64,000 bases of DNA from Malaya genurostris (lineage: Eukaryota; Arthropoda; Insecta; Diptera; Culicidae). The DNA is taken from the NCBI RefSeq assembly GCF_030247185.1, contig NC_080572.1:96211198-96275197 (forward strand). Reading direction: 5' to 3'. Positions 1 through 11,354 of the stretch are shown here, one piece after another. A model generated the notes under the pieces. That model did no database searches, was not told the DNA's origin, and saw nothing but the letters and a program-made list of their open reading frames with translations. The translations under genes and the position numbers were made by a program. Numbering within the stretch: position 1 is the stretch's first letter; every line of letters starts with the position of its first letter.

Positions 1-689
1 GGGATACATCGTGCATGTTTGTTTCATACATTCGTTCGCCTTTCGTTTATTTTTTCCACTTCTCGAATTTGTTCGAATTTTGAATTTGCGATTATCTTTG
101 GAATTCATTCTTCGCAACGCATTCTTCATCTATCATATTCATGAAACCTCGGTGGGTAGCAGTAATGAGAGAGTGATAGGATATGATTCAACACATACAT
201 ATAAATATAGTATAAATACAGAAGAAAACGACTTAATTTGCTTGCTTCGAAGACAACACGAACGATCATCGCGAATTGAGTTCTGACGATTATTACTGCA
301 TAAATATTCGTTCCGCATTCACTTATAGTCATTTGGGGTTTGTTTTATGCGAATATCAACTGTAAATAATAGGCTTTCATGCGAGTAGCGAAGCAGCGTC
401 GGCTTCGTTCGTATTTGAATGTACGACCATGCCCGAACATCTGAGCGATTAACGAGCAAAGGCGAAGGAAAGCGAACGATTGACGTTCGTTGTATTTTTG
501 ATATTCAAGTAAAATTGCTCGGGAATATAATTATAACTGTTTCGAAAGTCAAAGAAATGGTAGTCTTCGGTTCGTTTCAGAATCAAAAGCATTTCACAAC
601 AAAATCATGTAATTTTACTTTAGAAGATATGTGGAAATAAATGTAATAGTTTTTGAGTCATTTTACCGAAATGAGGTGCGACATACTTG
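1..689. other. Unassigned AT-rich sequence
   Basis: I see no gene, RNA or recognisable mobile element here. Short open frames on both strands lack known motifs and have no coding context. Confidence 0.5.
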
Positions 690-825
690 ATTCACATTGG
701 CTGATGATAAGATTCTACTAACACTAAGATTCCTTCCAGGTTGGGGCTCGAACATGAGACAACTGGCTTGTAAGAGTAGTGTACTATGCGTTGAACCGTC
801 CACCCGGGACAACCTTCATTCATTT
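690..825 (-). mobile_element. tRNA-derived SINE relic, antisense
   Basis: Read on the minus strand this is a diverged copy of the better preserved element at 41119-41320. It has a tRNA-like head with a B-box-like core, TGTTCGAGCC, and the same downstream body. The CCCGGG-containing 5' end lies near 820 and the body runs down to about 690. I see no clean target-site duplication, so the boundaries are approximate. It is non-coding; such elements are transcribed by RNA polymerase III and moved by LINE machinery (family knowledge). Confidence 0.6.
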
Positions 826-2755
826 CTCAGATGTGCGATAGTGAATAAAGCATTCACCAGCAGTTACCAATCGTCACCAGAAGTCCATCCGATTCTGTAA
901 ATACGGCCAAACACGCTTCCGAAGTAGGTTCGCGTTTGTGTTTTATGGTCCAGAGTCAACATGCATGGCACCCATTCGCAACATCTCGCCCAAAATATGG
1001 CGTGTGCACTCAACATTATTCGGGCAGCTACAAGCACTTTCGCTTTCCGGTCGAAGACTGTAACGCGGACTTTATTGGTCGTGGAGTTTTGGCCACCACG
1101 AGACTCTCGAAACCATTTTTAGAGCCATTTTTAGCGCAATTAGCGTCCTAGAAGGATACTTTTCACTCCACCAGATGATTAAAACATGATTCGTACTCGA
1201 ATCTACAAGTGCCAAAATAAGACCTTATACTATTTATCAGTTTTTCTCATGGCTACGTCACAAGAAAAAAACACTTTGTTCTGAGCAGTTGAGCACCGTC
1301 AATTAATGAAACCCTTGTTCACCGGATAAATTATATTTTCCTGCCGGTGTCGTCTTGGTAGGGCTTGTTAAGAAAATGGTCCATTTTAGTTCGTTTTATC
1401 TGGTTCTGTCGGGGTTTTCCACTTGCTTCGGTGGTCAATTTCCATCCCCTATAAGAGCGAAGCAATAACGAAAATAATTGCGTTTTCAACTTCATCCCTT
1501 TTTTAATGAGCAACACTTCTCGCCTTGGCCCATTCAGAGAAAAAAAATCTCTCCAGGCTCTTCTTGGCACTGGTTGCAATCTTACCAATCGCCCAGGGTG
1601 TTTCCCAGAAGGGGAGGTTTTTTTTCTCGTTTTGAAAGTGTCTTCCTTCGGCTGTTCCATTATTTCCTTCCTCGGAAGAAACAATCAACAGTAATCATTT
1701 TGCGATAGCTACCTGTCCTTTTAATCAAGCTATAGACCCATTTTTTTTGGCTTTCCTGTCCCTCATACCATGGGAGCGTAAGAGTTTTCTCAGCCATTCC
1801 GAAACGAATTGATAAAGAGACTAGGCTTCTGATGATAATCAAAATTGAGTGAAAGGGTTGCGGTATTCGATGGCCGCCTTCCCGTTCCCCTTCAACCGAA
1901 TGCCGATCGTCTAACCGGCAAAGAAGCAAAAACTTTCTTTTATGACAGTAGGAAAGATAACGTAGATTATAAGGAGAATCCGTTCCGGGTCCCTGAAGAG
2001 CAATCTGAATTTTGTTTTAGTACTATTTGACAACGAGACTTCTGATGGTGGTGGGGTCGGGATCGATGGTTGAATCCTGGTGGAAAATGGATTGGCAGAT
2101 TGGGAAATGTGACAATTTATTATGCAGCATTGTGGAAATAGGTTTCGGGGGCTGGATTGGTATTTGCAGGATGCATGACTTGTAATTTGTCTATCGCAGT
2201 TTATTATTGTTGGATAAAAGGCTGAGCAACGAATAGGTTCAGAGTCGGAAAAGGGATTTTGAACGGACATCATAAGGGTGTGATTACGTGTCAGAGTCAT
2301 GGATTTGTGTTTAGAGTATTATCTTTTTTCTCGTAAACTATTGATAATGTATCATTTTGATGAATGTTGTTATTAGCCTACAAGCAATGGTGAAATAAAA
2401 AAAAGTATCTCCTAGAAGTAGAACTCAAGTTTGCAAACATTCTTCAATCCGTGAAACTGCTGAAGAATGTGAAGATCACATTCAAGAATACAACTCAATT
2501 AAGTAATCCACTACGTAAGAGCTATTTCAGAAATCTACAGCACAAAAGTTAAAAATACTATAATGAATTTAAAATTCAACACAACATCGGTCTAAGTTGC
2601 ATATTACAGTTTAAATATATACATTAATTATGTTGTCAATCTAAACCCCAAAATGAAGGAGCACGTTTTGAACGAAATGTACCAAAAGTACCTGTTCACA
2701 ATACTTTTGCCAGTACTATTTAAATGATATTGTATAATTTACAATAAATATAACA
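826..2755. other. Unassigned sequence
   Basis: About 1.9 kb with overlapping short open frames on both strands between 1331 and 2300. None has a recognisable domain and none continues across a plausible splice structure. It may be intronic or intergenic host DNA, or an eroded repeat not otherwise present in this window. Confidence 0.4.
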
Positions 2756-4048
2756 GGGAAACAGGGCTCACAGGAAATGTGATGTGTGATGTGATGTGAA
2801 GTGAAGCCACCATCAGTTCAAGGACTTGCCAGTGGATGCGGGTAGACTTACAGTAGCCCCGATATGACTCATCCATTCACCTTCTTACTATAGCTGTTAC
2901 CGAAAAGCGAACAAAAAGTAGAGTCACTTACTCGTATTCCGCGGGAATAAAAGATGCTCTTCCAACCATAATATCCAGTGCATGGATGAAGCATATCGCT
3001 ATACATGCTTGAACCCGCCTGATGGTTTGTTTGAGAAGGGCGCGTCAGACTCATTTCAAACCTTCAGAAGGAAACAAGTTTCCTTCAAGTGACTTGGGCT
3101 GGCTATCCACAATCCCTCGTCCAGTCATCAATTCGTCCGATGCCCTGATGCTCCCTCCCCTTTACGCCCCCGTGCAAAATGTTTTATATTGATAAATACA
3201 ATGAAACATAGTGTGATGAAATTAATATAGCATAAAATGATATAATAGATTACAAAATAATATAATACAATGTCATACAATATAATATAATATATTATAA
3301 AACATGATATAAAATATAAAATAACAGTCAATGTAGAGAGTCAGTTATGATCTTCTATCTTCGCAATACTGTAGGAAGTAGAATATTTCTCTTCTAATAA
3401 CAATAATAATATCCACATCTATAAAAATAATATATGTTATTATTATTGATGACAAATTAATAATAATAACAATAAATATTATAATGAAAATAATAATAAA
3501 AAACAATATAATATAGCACAATGAAATATATGAATGAATAAAATGATATGTTGCGTTATGCTATGATATTATATTACTTGAATTTATATGTCATTTCTCA
3601 TCCTCTCATTCTGCCATCAACGCATTCCATCGACCTTTTGTCACCACAGACACACGGGTAGGCATGAAACAGGAACCAGTGAGGACCAAGCTCACCTTGT
3701 GACGACCTTGATATTTAGTTGAAAGTTACTTTAAAAATGATAACTTATAAGGAAAACAAATTTATATTTTGCGCAGAGGTACGTAGTACTACTCATAATA
3801 AACCCTACAATATAATATAATATAATACAACATAATGCGATACAATATAACATAACATAATAGAAATATAATATAACATAATATAATAAAATATAATATA
3901 ATACAATATAATATGATATAATGCAATGCAGTATAATACCATACAACATAGTATTTAATAACATAAAATAGTGTAAGACGATAATATATGAAATAATATG
4001 CTATGATACAATATAACAGGTAATGTCGCAGTGTAAGTTACGCTCTTC

Positions 4049-4132
<84 letters not shown>

Positions 4133-4396
4133 TAATAAAAATACATGATGTAATAAACAACACAATTATATGTTGTAATATACTATGATAAACACTGCAC
4201 TTTAGGATGGGCTTCAACCTACAAGCCATTTCGCACCCTCTCATTCTGCTACTAACGCAGAAGGCGATAGCACCCAGTCGACGCCGTTCTATTGACCAAA
4301 TGTCATCATAGACGCTCGGGGAGGCATGAGATAGGGACTTGTGAGGACTTAGTTATCTCACCATTTGACGACCGGGAAACAGGGCTCACAGGAAAT
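2756..4396. repeat. 23-bp direct repeat flanking an AT-rich block
   Basis: The same 23 bases, beginning GGGAAACAGGGCTCACAGGA, occur at 2756-2778 and 4374-4396 in the same orientation. The interval between them is mostly microsatellite DNA. The arrangement could be the footprint of a tandem duplication or a long target-site duplication, but no mobile element with recognisable ends fills the interval. Confidence 0.6.
3128..4140. repeat. AT-rich microsatellites with duplicated spacer unit
   Basis: Degenerate TATAA-type arrays lie at about 3225-3310, 3400-3560 and 3800-3930. A nearly pure TAA/ATA array lies at 4049-4130. A roughly 120-140-bp non-repetitive spacer containing CTCTCATTCTGC occurs at about 3600-3720 and again, diverged, at 4228-4372, so the block probably grew by duplicating a unit of around 640 bp. 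Open frames here are low-complexity Tyr/Ile artefacts. Confidence 0.75.
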
Positions 4397-4545
4397 ATAC
4401 ACAAATCTCCAATAATTTTTTGCCTTTCTCATATAGAAACGCTATGTAATCGCTGTGAAAACCGACTTTTGAACGGAGGTTTGGAGGGTCAAATATCTTA
4501 TATCGTTCGACTCAGTTCGTCGGGATCACAAAATGTCTGTATGTG
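4397..4545 (+). repeat. Dispersed repeat (CTTTCTCATATA family), left part
   Basis: It contains the segment CCTTTCTCATATAGAAACGC and a downstream 'TTCGACTCAGTTCGTC' motif. Related segments occur at 15470-15690, 53956-55060 and 62745-62850. It is split from its right part at 5355 by the inverted-repeat element at 4548-5352. Dispersed non-coding repeat; the founding element type is not clear. Confidence 0.6.
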
Positions 4546-4547
4546 TA

Positions 4548-5352
4548 CACCCAAAACTCCGTTTACGTAATCTTTTTTTACGTTACCTCTTTTTACATAA
4601 CTCTTTTTACGACAAAAATCCCAAATAACGTTATCTTTTTTACGTTGAAAATTCCAAATAATGTAAACTTTTTTACTAACCTACTTCGTAAAACGAGCTT
4701 TTGCATACAATGGAAATCGTTTCCGGCTCATTTATATTCCATGGAAATTACTACAATATGGGTATTTTCGGAACGGGATTGATGAGTAGATGTCGGAAAA
4801 CGATGTTTAGGGTGGTTCTGAATTCCAAGATGGCGACTTCCGGTTTATTGATATTCCTTGAAAACCCTAACAATATGGGTATGTTGAATTTGGAATGAAG
4901 TTCCTGAAGTTTATTTGAAACAACTCGTAAAATCCATTCCGAAAGTAACAATATTATAAAGTATTTGACAGTCAGGCATAATTACTCAAACAACGTCTAA
5001 TAAGAACTGTGCTTTGAACCCGTTCCTAAAGCATTCGTTTGGCTACGGGTTTCGAGCAACACCATCGACATGTACTCATCAATTCCGTTCTGAAAATACC
5101 CATATTGTAAGGGTTTTCAAGGAATATCAATGAACCGGAAGTCGCCATCTTGGAAATTGATGCAGCTTAGAACATCCTTTTCCTGTAAATACTCATAATT
5201 TCAATAACTATCCAATATATTTTACATATCTAAAAATACATATACACAAGAAAATCTTTTTTTACGTTGAAAATTCCAAATAACGTAAACTTTTTTAACG
5301 TCATAATTCGATTTGCGTAGTCCCGATTATTACGTAAAAGCAGGTTTGGGTG
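4548..5352. mobile_element. 805-bp terminal-inverted-repeat element (TA target)
   Basis: The ends are inverted copies: the left starts CACCCAAAACTCCGTTTACG and the right, reverse-complemented, starts CACCCAAACCTGC then TTTTACGTAAT. TA dinucleotides flank it at 4546-4547 and 5353-5354, as expected for Tc1/mariner-type insertion. There is no transposase, so it is non-autonomous. A second inverted repeat of about 60 bp is nested inside (4829-4888 against 5096-5155). A fragment of the same family lies at 41960-42235. Confidence 0.7.
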
Positions 5353-5354
5353 TA

Positions 5355-5760
5355 TATGAGTGTGTGTGTATGTGAAAAATAGTGTCACTCAGAGGTGGCT
5401 TAACCGATCTTCACGAACTGAGATTCAAACGAAAGGTCTTATTGTCCCATAGCTTGGTATTGAATTTCATCTTTATCCGACTCTCGGTCCGGTTATAAGG
5501 TGGAATGTGCAAATGAATGAGAAATTGCGCATTCAATTGAGTCGAATATTTCTTAACCGATTTTCACAAACTAAGATGCAAAAAAAAAATAAAATTGAAA
5601 TCTTCATTTATTTATAAAGTCTTAAAATTATTTAAAAATCTCCGACAAGTCGATACAGATTTGACTTCCGGTTCAGGTATTGCAGCGTGAGAAGTGATTA
5701 ATTTTCAATTTCTTGTACATTATTATGAAACTTACTGGTAAACTCATCTAGTTGGCAGGT
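5355..5760 (+). repeat. Dispersed repeat (CTTTCTCATATA family), right part
   Basis: This continues the repeat interrupted at 4548. It has a GT-rich stretch followed by 'taaccgatcttcacgaactg' and repeated lines about deriving from a cell of degenerate AT-rich units, all non-coding. Its continuity with 4397-4545 is inferred from the shared order of motifs in the copy at 53956-55060. Confidence 0.5.
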
Positions 5761-5829
5761 CTTGTTAGTTAGTGGACATACATGAACCTACTTTAGGACT
5801 GCTAGTCGCCGGTTTCCGAACTGGAGATT

Positions 5830-7290
5830 TTTTCTGGCTACCTAGAGTTTCATTGATTCAAGGCTTCAGTCTTTTTAAGGCTACCTGAATCACTAACAGT
5901 CCATTTGAAGACTAACAATTAGTCAACCTTTCTCAAGGCTATACAAAGAGTGATATTTCAATATAATCAGTCTTTTTCAAGACTAAGAAATTAATCAGCC
6001 TTTTTTAAGGCTAGCCATTCAAAGAATTATTCTTCAAACTAATCAGTCTTTATTAAGACTACCACAAAATCAGTCTTTTTCAAGACTCAACCAAACTAGG
6101 ATTCTAATCGAAGACTAATTTAGCCTAGTTAATTTAATTTAAAATTTTATTCATTTCAAAAATGCCTGCATCCAACCGGAAAGGCAACAAGCCTAAGGCT
6201 AAAAATAATTCAATACGGAAGAAATCTCAAACCGTTACTCTAAATTGTTCTAATAACATAGACTATCTTATAGAATCTGAATGTAAAAATAAAAGGCAAC
6301 GGACGGACTTCCCTTCCGTTGATTCTATGCCGTCTAACAATATTTACGAGATTCTTCCTGAATCCGATTGTAGCGACATAGAAGAAAATTCTACTAAAAT
6401 TCCCAAAATGGACGCTTGTCGTTCTGGGAAGAAACATCAATCTATGCCACCAGTGACGGTGTTGATTTCCGACTTCAAAGCATTCCGTACTGAGCTTTTC
6501 TCCCGGAAGTAAAAGTCTCATTTCAAATCGGACGAAGAGGAGAATGTCGAGTCTTGGTTGATGGATTGGAAGATTACGAACGTCTTATCCGATATTTGTC
6601 CGAGAAATTTCATAAATTTTATTCATATGATATAAATTCAGACAGACCCTTCAAGGCTGCCTTGAAAGGCTTAGCAAATGATCAAAGTACTGATGAAATT
6701 AAAAACGAACTAAAATAATTACCCCTTCGCAAGTAATACTTATGAAAAAAAAAAGCGAATGGTACTTCTAAACCACGCTCTGGAATTTCCCATGAACTTT
6801 ACCTAATACACTTCAATCGAAGTGATTTAAACAATTTGAAAACTTTAGGAAAAGTAAGTTTCATTTCCCACATTAAAATTCATTGGGAACATTATAAATG
6901 GCATAATAGTATTTCAAACTTAACGCAATGTCGTCGTTGCATAAGCTTCGGGCGTGGAACCAAAAATTGTCATATGGATATACGGTGTTTGAATTGTGGT
7001 AAATCGCATTCGAAAGACGTTTGTCCAATGAATGAAACCACTGATAAATTTTCATGTTCAAATTGCGATGGAAATCATAAATCCAATTATTTGAAATGTC
7101 CTGTCAGGGAAAAAATTTAAACGCTCGTTCGCTTAGACAACACATCAAATCAACGACCCTAAGTTTACAGAACATACCTGAAAATAAAAAAAACGTTGCA
7201 AATGTCACGCCTAATTCTGCTAAGGCACTTATTTCTTCGAATTTAAAACAAAAAACAAAAAACATAAATTCAATTCATGTTTACATTACG
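5830..7290 (+). mobile_element. Jockey-type retrotransposon, 5' part only
   Basis: The sequence matches the 5' UTR and ORF1 of the full element at 18514-23185. Similarity starts near 5830 (shared TTTTTTCTGGCTACCTAGAG) and fades after about 7200, so ORF2 and the 3' end are missing. The 5' UTR is longer than in the full copy and holds repeated AGTCTTTTT...AAGACT inverted motifs between 5860 and 6110. Loss of the 3' half is unusual for a non-LTR insertion, which normally loses its 5' end, so a later deletion or replacement is likely. Confidence 0.8.
6162..7290 (+). pseudogene. Broken Jockey ORF1 (Gag-like zinc-knuckle protein)
   Basis: It starts MPASNRKGNKPKAK, the same N-terminus as the ORF1 at 18809. 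Relative to that copy, 7 bases are missing near 6497, which shifts the frame and ends the first open segment at 6512. Further indels lie around 6717 (a TAA appears) and 6755. The zinc-knuckle region is recognisable at 6926-7090, but the first knuckle reads CRRCISFGRGTKNC with the ligand histidine changed to arginine. The protein would bind element RNA and nucleic acid in intact relatives. This copy cannot make it. Confidence 0.8.
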
Positions 7291-7500
7291 TAGTAGTTTC
7301 CATGATTTTCTCAATTACTTTTTCGCTGATTTAATTGCTACATTTGTAGTGGGATCGATGCATGAGTTTTTGTATCAGTTGCACAATAATTGTGCATAAA
7401 TGTTCGTGACAACGGAAGAACTTAAAGATATGTTGCACAACACAGAAAAAATTGCGCTTTTTCCATAACACAACAGTTACTACAATGGCAATAAGAACTA

Positions 7501-7660
7501 TCTTCGGGGGACGGGTATAGTGTGATGGGTAAGTCGATGCCTTTCGCGCAGCCCGCCTGGGTTCGATTCCCAACCCCGCACATAGGGTCAGAAAGTTTTT
7601 CTCTGGCCCGAAGAGGTGAATGACCTTAAGGTTAAAACCTCTACAATCGAAACAAAAAAA
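7501..7660 (+). mobile_element. tRNA-derived SINE with 8-bp target duplication
   Basis: The element has an A-box-like TAGTGTGATGGGTAAG, a B box GGGTTCGATTCCC, a body ending AAAACCTCTACAATCGAAAC and an A-rich tail. The 8-base AAGAACTA lies immediately upstream (7493-7500) and downstream (7661-7668). It is about 160 bp long. It is a different SINE type from the ones at 690 and 41119. It supplies the ATG at 7620 used by the long downstream open frame. Confidence 0.8.
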
Positions 7661-10600
7661 AAGAACTAATTTGATAAATTGCACAATCTGTAGAAAAATA
7701 CAGGACAACAACTTAACGTTTCCTGCTCCACGTTTGATTTTAGGAGATTTCAATTCGCACGGAATGATGTGGGGTTCCGTTTACAATGATAGCAGATCAT
7801 CTCTAATATATAATATTTGCGACAATTTTAGCATGACGGTACTAAATATGGGTAGCATGACACGGATCCCAAGACCTCCTGCACGTCCAAGTGCATTAGA
7901 TTTATCTCTTTGTTCGACTTCAATTCGACTAGATTGCACCTGGAAAGTATTTCCTGATTTACATGGTAGCGATCATTTACCAATCATCATCTCAATTAGC
8001 AGTAACAAAGGCATTGCTAATTCAGTTAATATTCCATATGATTTGACAAAAAATATTGACTGGATTAAATACCAAAGTAATATTTCAAGTGTCTTAACTT
8101 CAATGGAAGAGCTTCCCCCACTTGAAGAATATGACTTCCTCGTTTGTTCGATTCTGGAGGCCGCAGAACAAGCCCAAACCAAACGATTTCTTGGTCCATC
8201 GTCTAACAGAAGACCTCCAAATCCTTGGTGGGACAAAGAGTGCTCAGATGCTAAACACGCGAAACAAAATGCTTTCAAGACGTTTTTAAAACGAGGAGGA
8301 GGAACTCCTCAGAATTTTGAAAAATTCTTGGTTTTAGAAACCAAGTACAAGAACATACTTCGGGTTAAGAAATGCAGCTATTGGAGACATTTTGTGGAAG
8401 GTTTGTCAAGAGAAACCTCAATGAGCACTCTTTGGAATACGGCCAGACGAATGAGGAATCGTAACGTAGGAAATGAGAGTGAGGAGTACTCGAATCGATG
8501 GATATTTGATTTTGCGAGGAAAGTTTGTCCAGATTCCGTTCCTACGCATAGCATTGTTAGGGAGTCTTCTTCAAATGATGATTCCATTGATAGCCCCTTT
8601 TCAATGATGGAATTTTCCATAGCACTCATGTCTTGTAACAATAACGCTCCTGGATTGGACAGAATTAAATTCAACTTGGTGAAGAATCTGCCCGACCTCG
8701 CAAAAAGACGTTTGTTGGAATTGTTCAACAAGTTTCTTGAGCAAAATATTGTTCCACCTGACTGGAGACAAGTGAAAGTTATCGATATTCAAAAGCCGGG
8801 GAAACCAGCTTCCAATCACAACTCATATAGACCCATTGCGATGTTGTCCTGCATCAGAAAATTGTTCGAAAAAATTATTCTACGACGTCTCGACACTTGG
8901 GTCGAGACGAACGGTTTGTTGTCAGATACTCAGTTTGGCTTCCGTAGAAATAAAGGGACGAATGATTGCCTTGCATTACTTTCGTCTGACATCCAAATTG
9001 CCTTCGCTCAAAAGCAACAAATGGCATCTGTATTTTTAGACATTAAAGGAGCATTTGATTCAGTTTCCATTGATGTTCTTTCAGACAAGCTCCACCAACA
9101 TGGACTCCCAGCGGTTATAAATAATTATTTGCACAACCTTTTGTCAGAGAAACGCATGCATTTTTCACATGGCGATTTGGCAACAATCAGAATTAGCTAC
9201 ATGGGTCTCCCGCAAGGCTCATGCCTCAGTCCGCTCCTCTATAATTTTTACGTGAATGACATTGACAGCTGTCTAGTAACCCCATGTACACTAAGACAAT
9301 TGGCAGATGATGGCGTGGTTTCAGTTACTGGATCCAAAGCTATTGATCTGCAAAAACCATTGCAAGATACCTTAGATAAATTGTCCGTTTGGGCTGTTCA
9401 TCTTGGTATCGAATTCTCTGCGGAGAAAACAGAGCTGGTCGTCTTTTCAAAAAAGCATGATCCCGCGCAACTTCAGCTTCATATGATGGGAAGAATAATC
9501 GAACAGGTTTTGACTTTCAAATACCTCGGGGTGTGGTTTGATTCCAAATGCACGTGGGGAGGACACATTAGGTATCTGATAACGAAATGCCAACAAAGAG
9601 TAAATTTTCTTCGAACAATAACAGGGTCTTGGTGGGGTGCTCATCCGCAAGATCTAATAAAATTGTATCAGACAACGATACTTTCAGTGATGGAATATGG
9701 ATGCGTTTGTTTTCGTTCCGCTGCAAATTCTCATATTATCAAACTTGAGCGAATTCAGTACCGTTGTTTGCGAATTGCTTTAGGCTGCATGCATTCGACA
9801 CATACAATGAGTCTTGAAGTTCTGGCGGGAGTTCTTCCATTAAAAGATCGATTTTGGGAGCTTTCATCACGCCTGCTAATAAGATGTGATGTGCTGAATC
9901 CCATGGTAATTAATAATTTCGAACGACTAGTCGAGCTTCGATCTCAAACAAAATTCATGACAGTATATTTTAACCATATGTCACAGGAAATCAACCCTTC
10001 AAGATATATTCCTATCCGTGTCAGCCTCCTAAATGTACCTGACTCAACTTTATTTTTCGACACATCCATGCAGCGCGAAGTGCGTGGAATCCCGGACCAC
10101 CTACGCTCTATGGAAATCCCAAAAATATTTTCAAGTAAGTTCAGGCATATTAACTCTGAGAAAATGTTTTACACGGACGGATCGCGAATGGAAGAAGCGA
10201 CAGGGTTTGGTATGTTCAACAATAATGTTTCGGCCTCATTCAAGCTTCAAGAACCTGCATCTGTTTATATAGCAGAGTTAGCAGCAGTTCATTATAGCTT
10301 GAATGTAATCGTCACATTATCTCCAAACCATTATTTCCTCTTCACAGATAGTCTGAGTGCAATTGAAGCCATTCGCTCAAACGCTGCTGGCAAAAATGAA
10401 CCGTTTTTCTTGGGTAAAATAAAACAGTGTCTGAACGACATATTGAATAATAATTATCTAATCACAATAGTTTGGGTTCCGGCTCATTGCTCCATTCCAG
10501 GCAATGAAAGAGCCGATATTTTAGCCAAACGTGGTGCTATTGAGGGTGAAATTTATGAGAGACCGATTGCTTTCAACGAATTCTATAGCGCGTCTCGCCA

Positions 10601-11015
10601 AAGAACACTTGCCAGCTGGCAAGCTTCTTGGGATAAAGATGATCTGGGTCGGTGGATGCACTCAATTATTCCTGAAATATCGACAAAGGCATGGTTCAGG
10701 GGACTGGATGTGAGTAGAGATTTCATTCGTGTGATGTCCAGACTCATGTCCAATCACTACACGTTAGATGCACATCTCCTTCGAATTGGACTTTCCGAGA
10801 CTAATCATTGTGCTTGCGGCGAAGGTTACCGCGATATTGACCATGTTGTTTGGACATGCGTGGAGTTTCGTGATGTCAGATCTCAACTAATAAATTCCTT
10901 GCGTACCCAAGGTAGACTATCCAATGTCCCAGTTCGCGACATTCTTGCTTGTCGTGACCTTCCATACATGAAACTTCTTTATCATTTCATTAAATCCATT
11001 GGAGTTCCAATTTAA
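7620..11015 (+). CDS. Truncated I-like ORF2: partial endonuclease, RT, RNase H
   Basis: The frame of 1131 codons is open from an ATG inside the SINE at 7620. The first 33 or so codons come from SINE tail and flanking DNA. From 7720 on it is ORF2 of the I-like family, lacking about the first 130 residues, so the endonuclease is incomplete (LILGDFNSHG and GSDHLPI remain). RT motifs present include FLDIKGAFDSVS, GLPQGSCLSPLL and the catalytic box LADD at 9300-9311. The RNase H carries YTDGSR, ELAAVHYSL, FTDSLSAIEAI and WVPAHCSIPGNERAD. The C-terminus has a CACGEG...H...C motif. It has no promoter of its own, so expression is doubtful; the protein would be unable to nick DNA. Confidence 0.8.
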   Translation: MTLRLKPLQSKQKKRTNLINCTICRKIQDNNLTFPAPRLILGDFNSHGMMWGSVYNDSRSSLIYNICDNFSMTVLNMGSMTRIPRPPARPSALDLSLCSTSIRLDCTWKVFPDLHGSDHLPIIISISSNKGIANSVNIPYDLTKNIDWIKYQSNISSVLTSMEELPPLEEYDFLVCSILEAAEQAQTKRFLGPSSNRRPPNPWWDKECSDAKHAKQNAFKTFLKRGGGTPQNFEKFLVLETKYKNILRVKKCSYWRHFVEGLSRETSMSTLWNTARRMRNRNVGNESEEYSNRWIFDFARKVCPDSVPTHSIVRESSSNDDSIDSPFSMMEFSIALMSCNNNAPGLDRIKFNLVKNLPDLAKRRLLELFNKFLEQNIVPPDWRQVKVIDIQKPGKPASNHNSYRPIAMLSCIRKLFEKIILRRLDTWVETNGLLSDTQFGFRRNKGTNDCLALLSSDIQIAFAQKQQMASVFLDIKGAFDSVSIDVLSDKLHQHGLPAVINNYLHNLLSEKRMHFSHGDLATIRISYMGLPQGSCLSPLLYNFYVNDIDSCLVTPCTLRQLADDGVVSVTGSKAIDLQKPLQDTLDKLSVWAVHLGIEFSAEKTELVVFSKKHDPAQLQLHMMGRIIEQVLTFKYLGVWFDSKCTWGGHIRYLITKCQQRVNFLRTITGSWWGAHPQDLIKLYQTTILSVMEYGCVCFRSAANSHIIKLERIQYRCLRIALGCMHSTHTMSLEVLAGVLPLKDRFWELSSRLLIRCDVLNPMVINNFERLVELRSQTKFMTVYFNHMSQEINPSRYIPIRVSLLNVPDSTLFFDTSMQREVRGIPDHLRSMEIPKIFSSKFRHINSEKMFYTDGSRMEEATGFGMFNNNVSASFKLQEPASVYIAELAAVHYSLNVIVTLSPNHYFLFTDSLSAIEAIRSNAAGKNEPFFLGKIKQCLNDILNNNYLITIVWVPAHCSIPGNERADILAKRGAIEGEIYERPIAFNEFYSASRQRTLASWQASWDKDDLGRWMHSIIPEISTKAWFRGLDVSRDFIRVMSRLMSNHYTLDAHLLRIGLSETNHCACGEGYRDIDHVVWTCVEFRDVRSQLINSLRTQGRLSNVPVRDILACRDLPYMKLLYHFIKSIGVPI

Positions 11016-11342
11016 ATTTTATTTTATGTTAAACTGTTTTCTCTTCCATGAGTTCAACCAATAGCCAACTATAGGATATTGAATATAAGTGGTGAACTGA
11101 TACAAACAATCCTGAAATAGTTATAAGATCATGTACAAAATAAATGTATTTTATTTAATGTAATTTAAAATAGCAACTCGCTTGATAAAAACAGTGTTTA
11201 GATTAACTAATGAGTACCAACATACTAATATGATATTCGAAATGTATTAGGTTTAAACTACTATGTATTGTGGATGCCACGGCGAAGAAAAACTTATGTA
11301 TATTGCCTATGAAATAAACGTATTTATGAAAAAAAAAAAAAA
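7720..11342 (+). mobile_element. I-like non-LTR retrotransposon, 5'-truncated copy
   Basis: The sequence is very similar to 23808-27498 of the full-length I-like element. It starts inside the endonuclease domain and ends with the same 3' UTR, an AATAAA signal and a poly(A) run. A 12-base duplication, ACAACTTAACGT, flanks it at 7708-7719 and 11343-11354, so the truncation happened at insertion. The open frame is uninterrupted, which indicates a recent event. Confidence 0.92.
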
Positions 11343-11354
11343 ACAACTTAACGT

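Noticed and set aside
1331..1684. 117-codon minus-strand frame
   Set aside because: Composition is basic and low complexity, overlapped by plus-strand frames, with no motif.
3128..4244. Tyr/Ile-rich open frames on the minus strand
   Set aside because: They arise from TATAA and TAA arrays and have no coding character.
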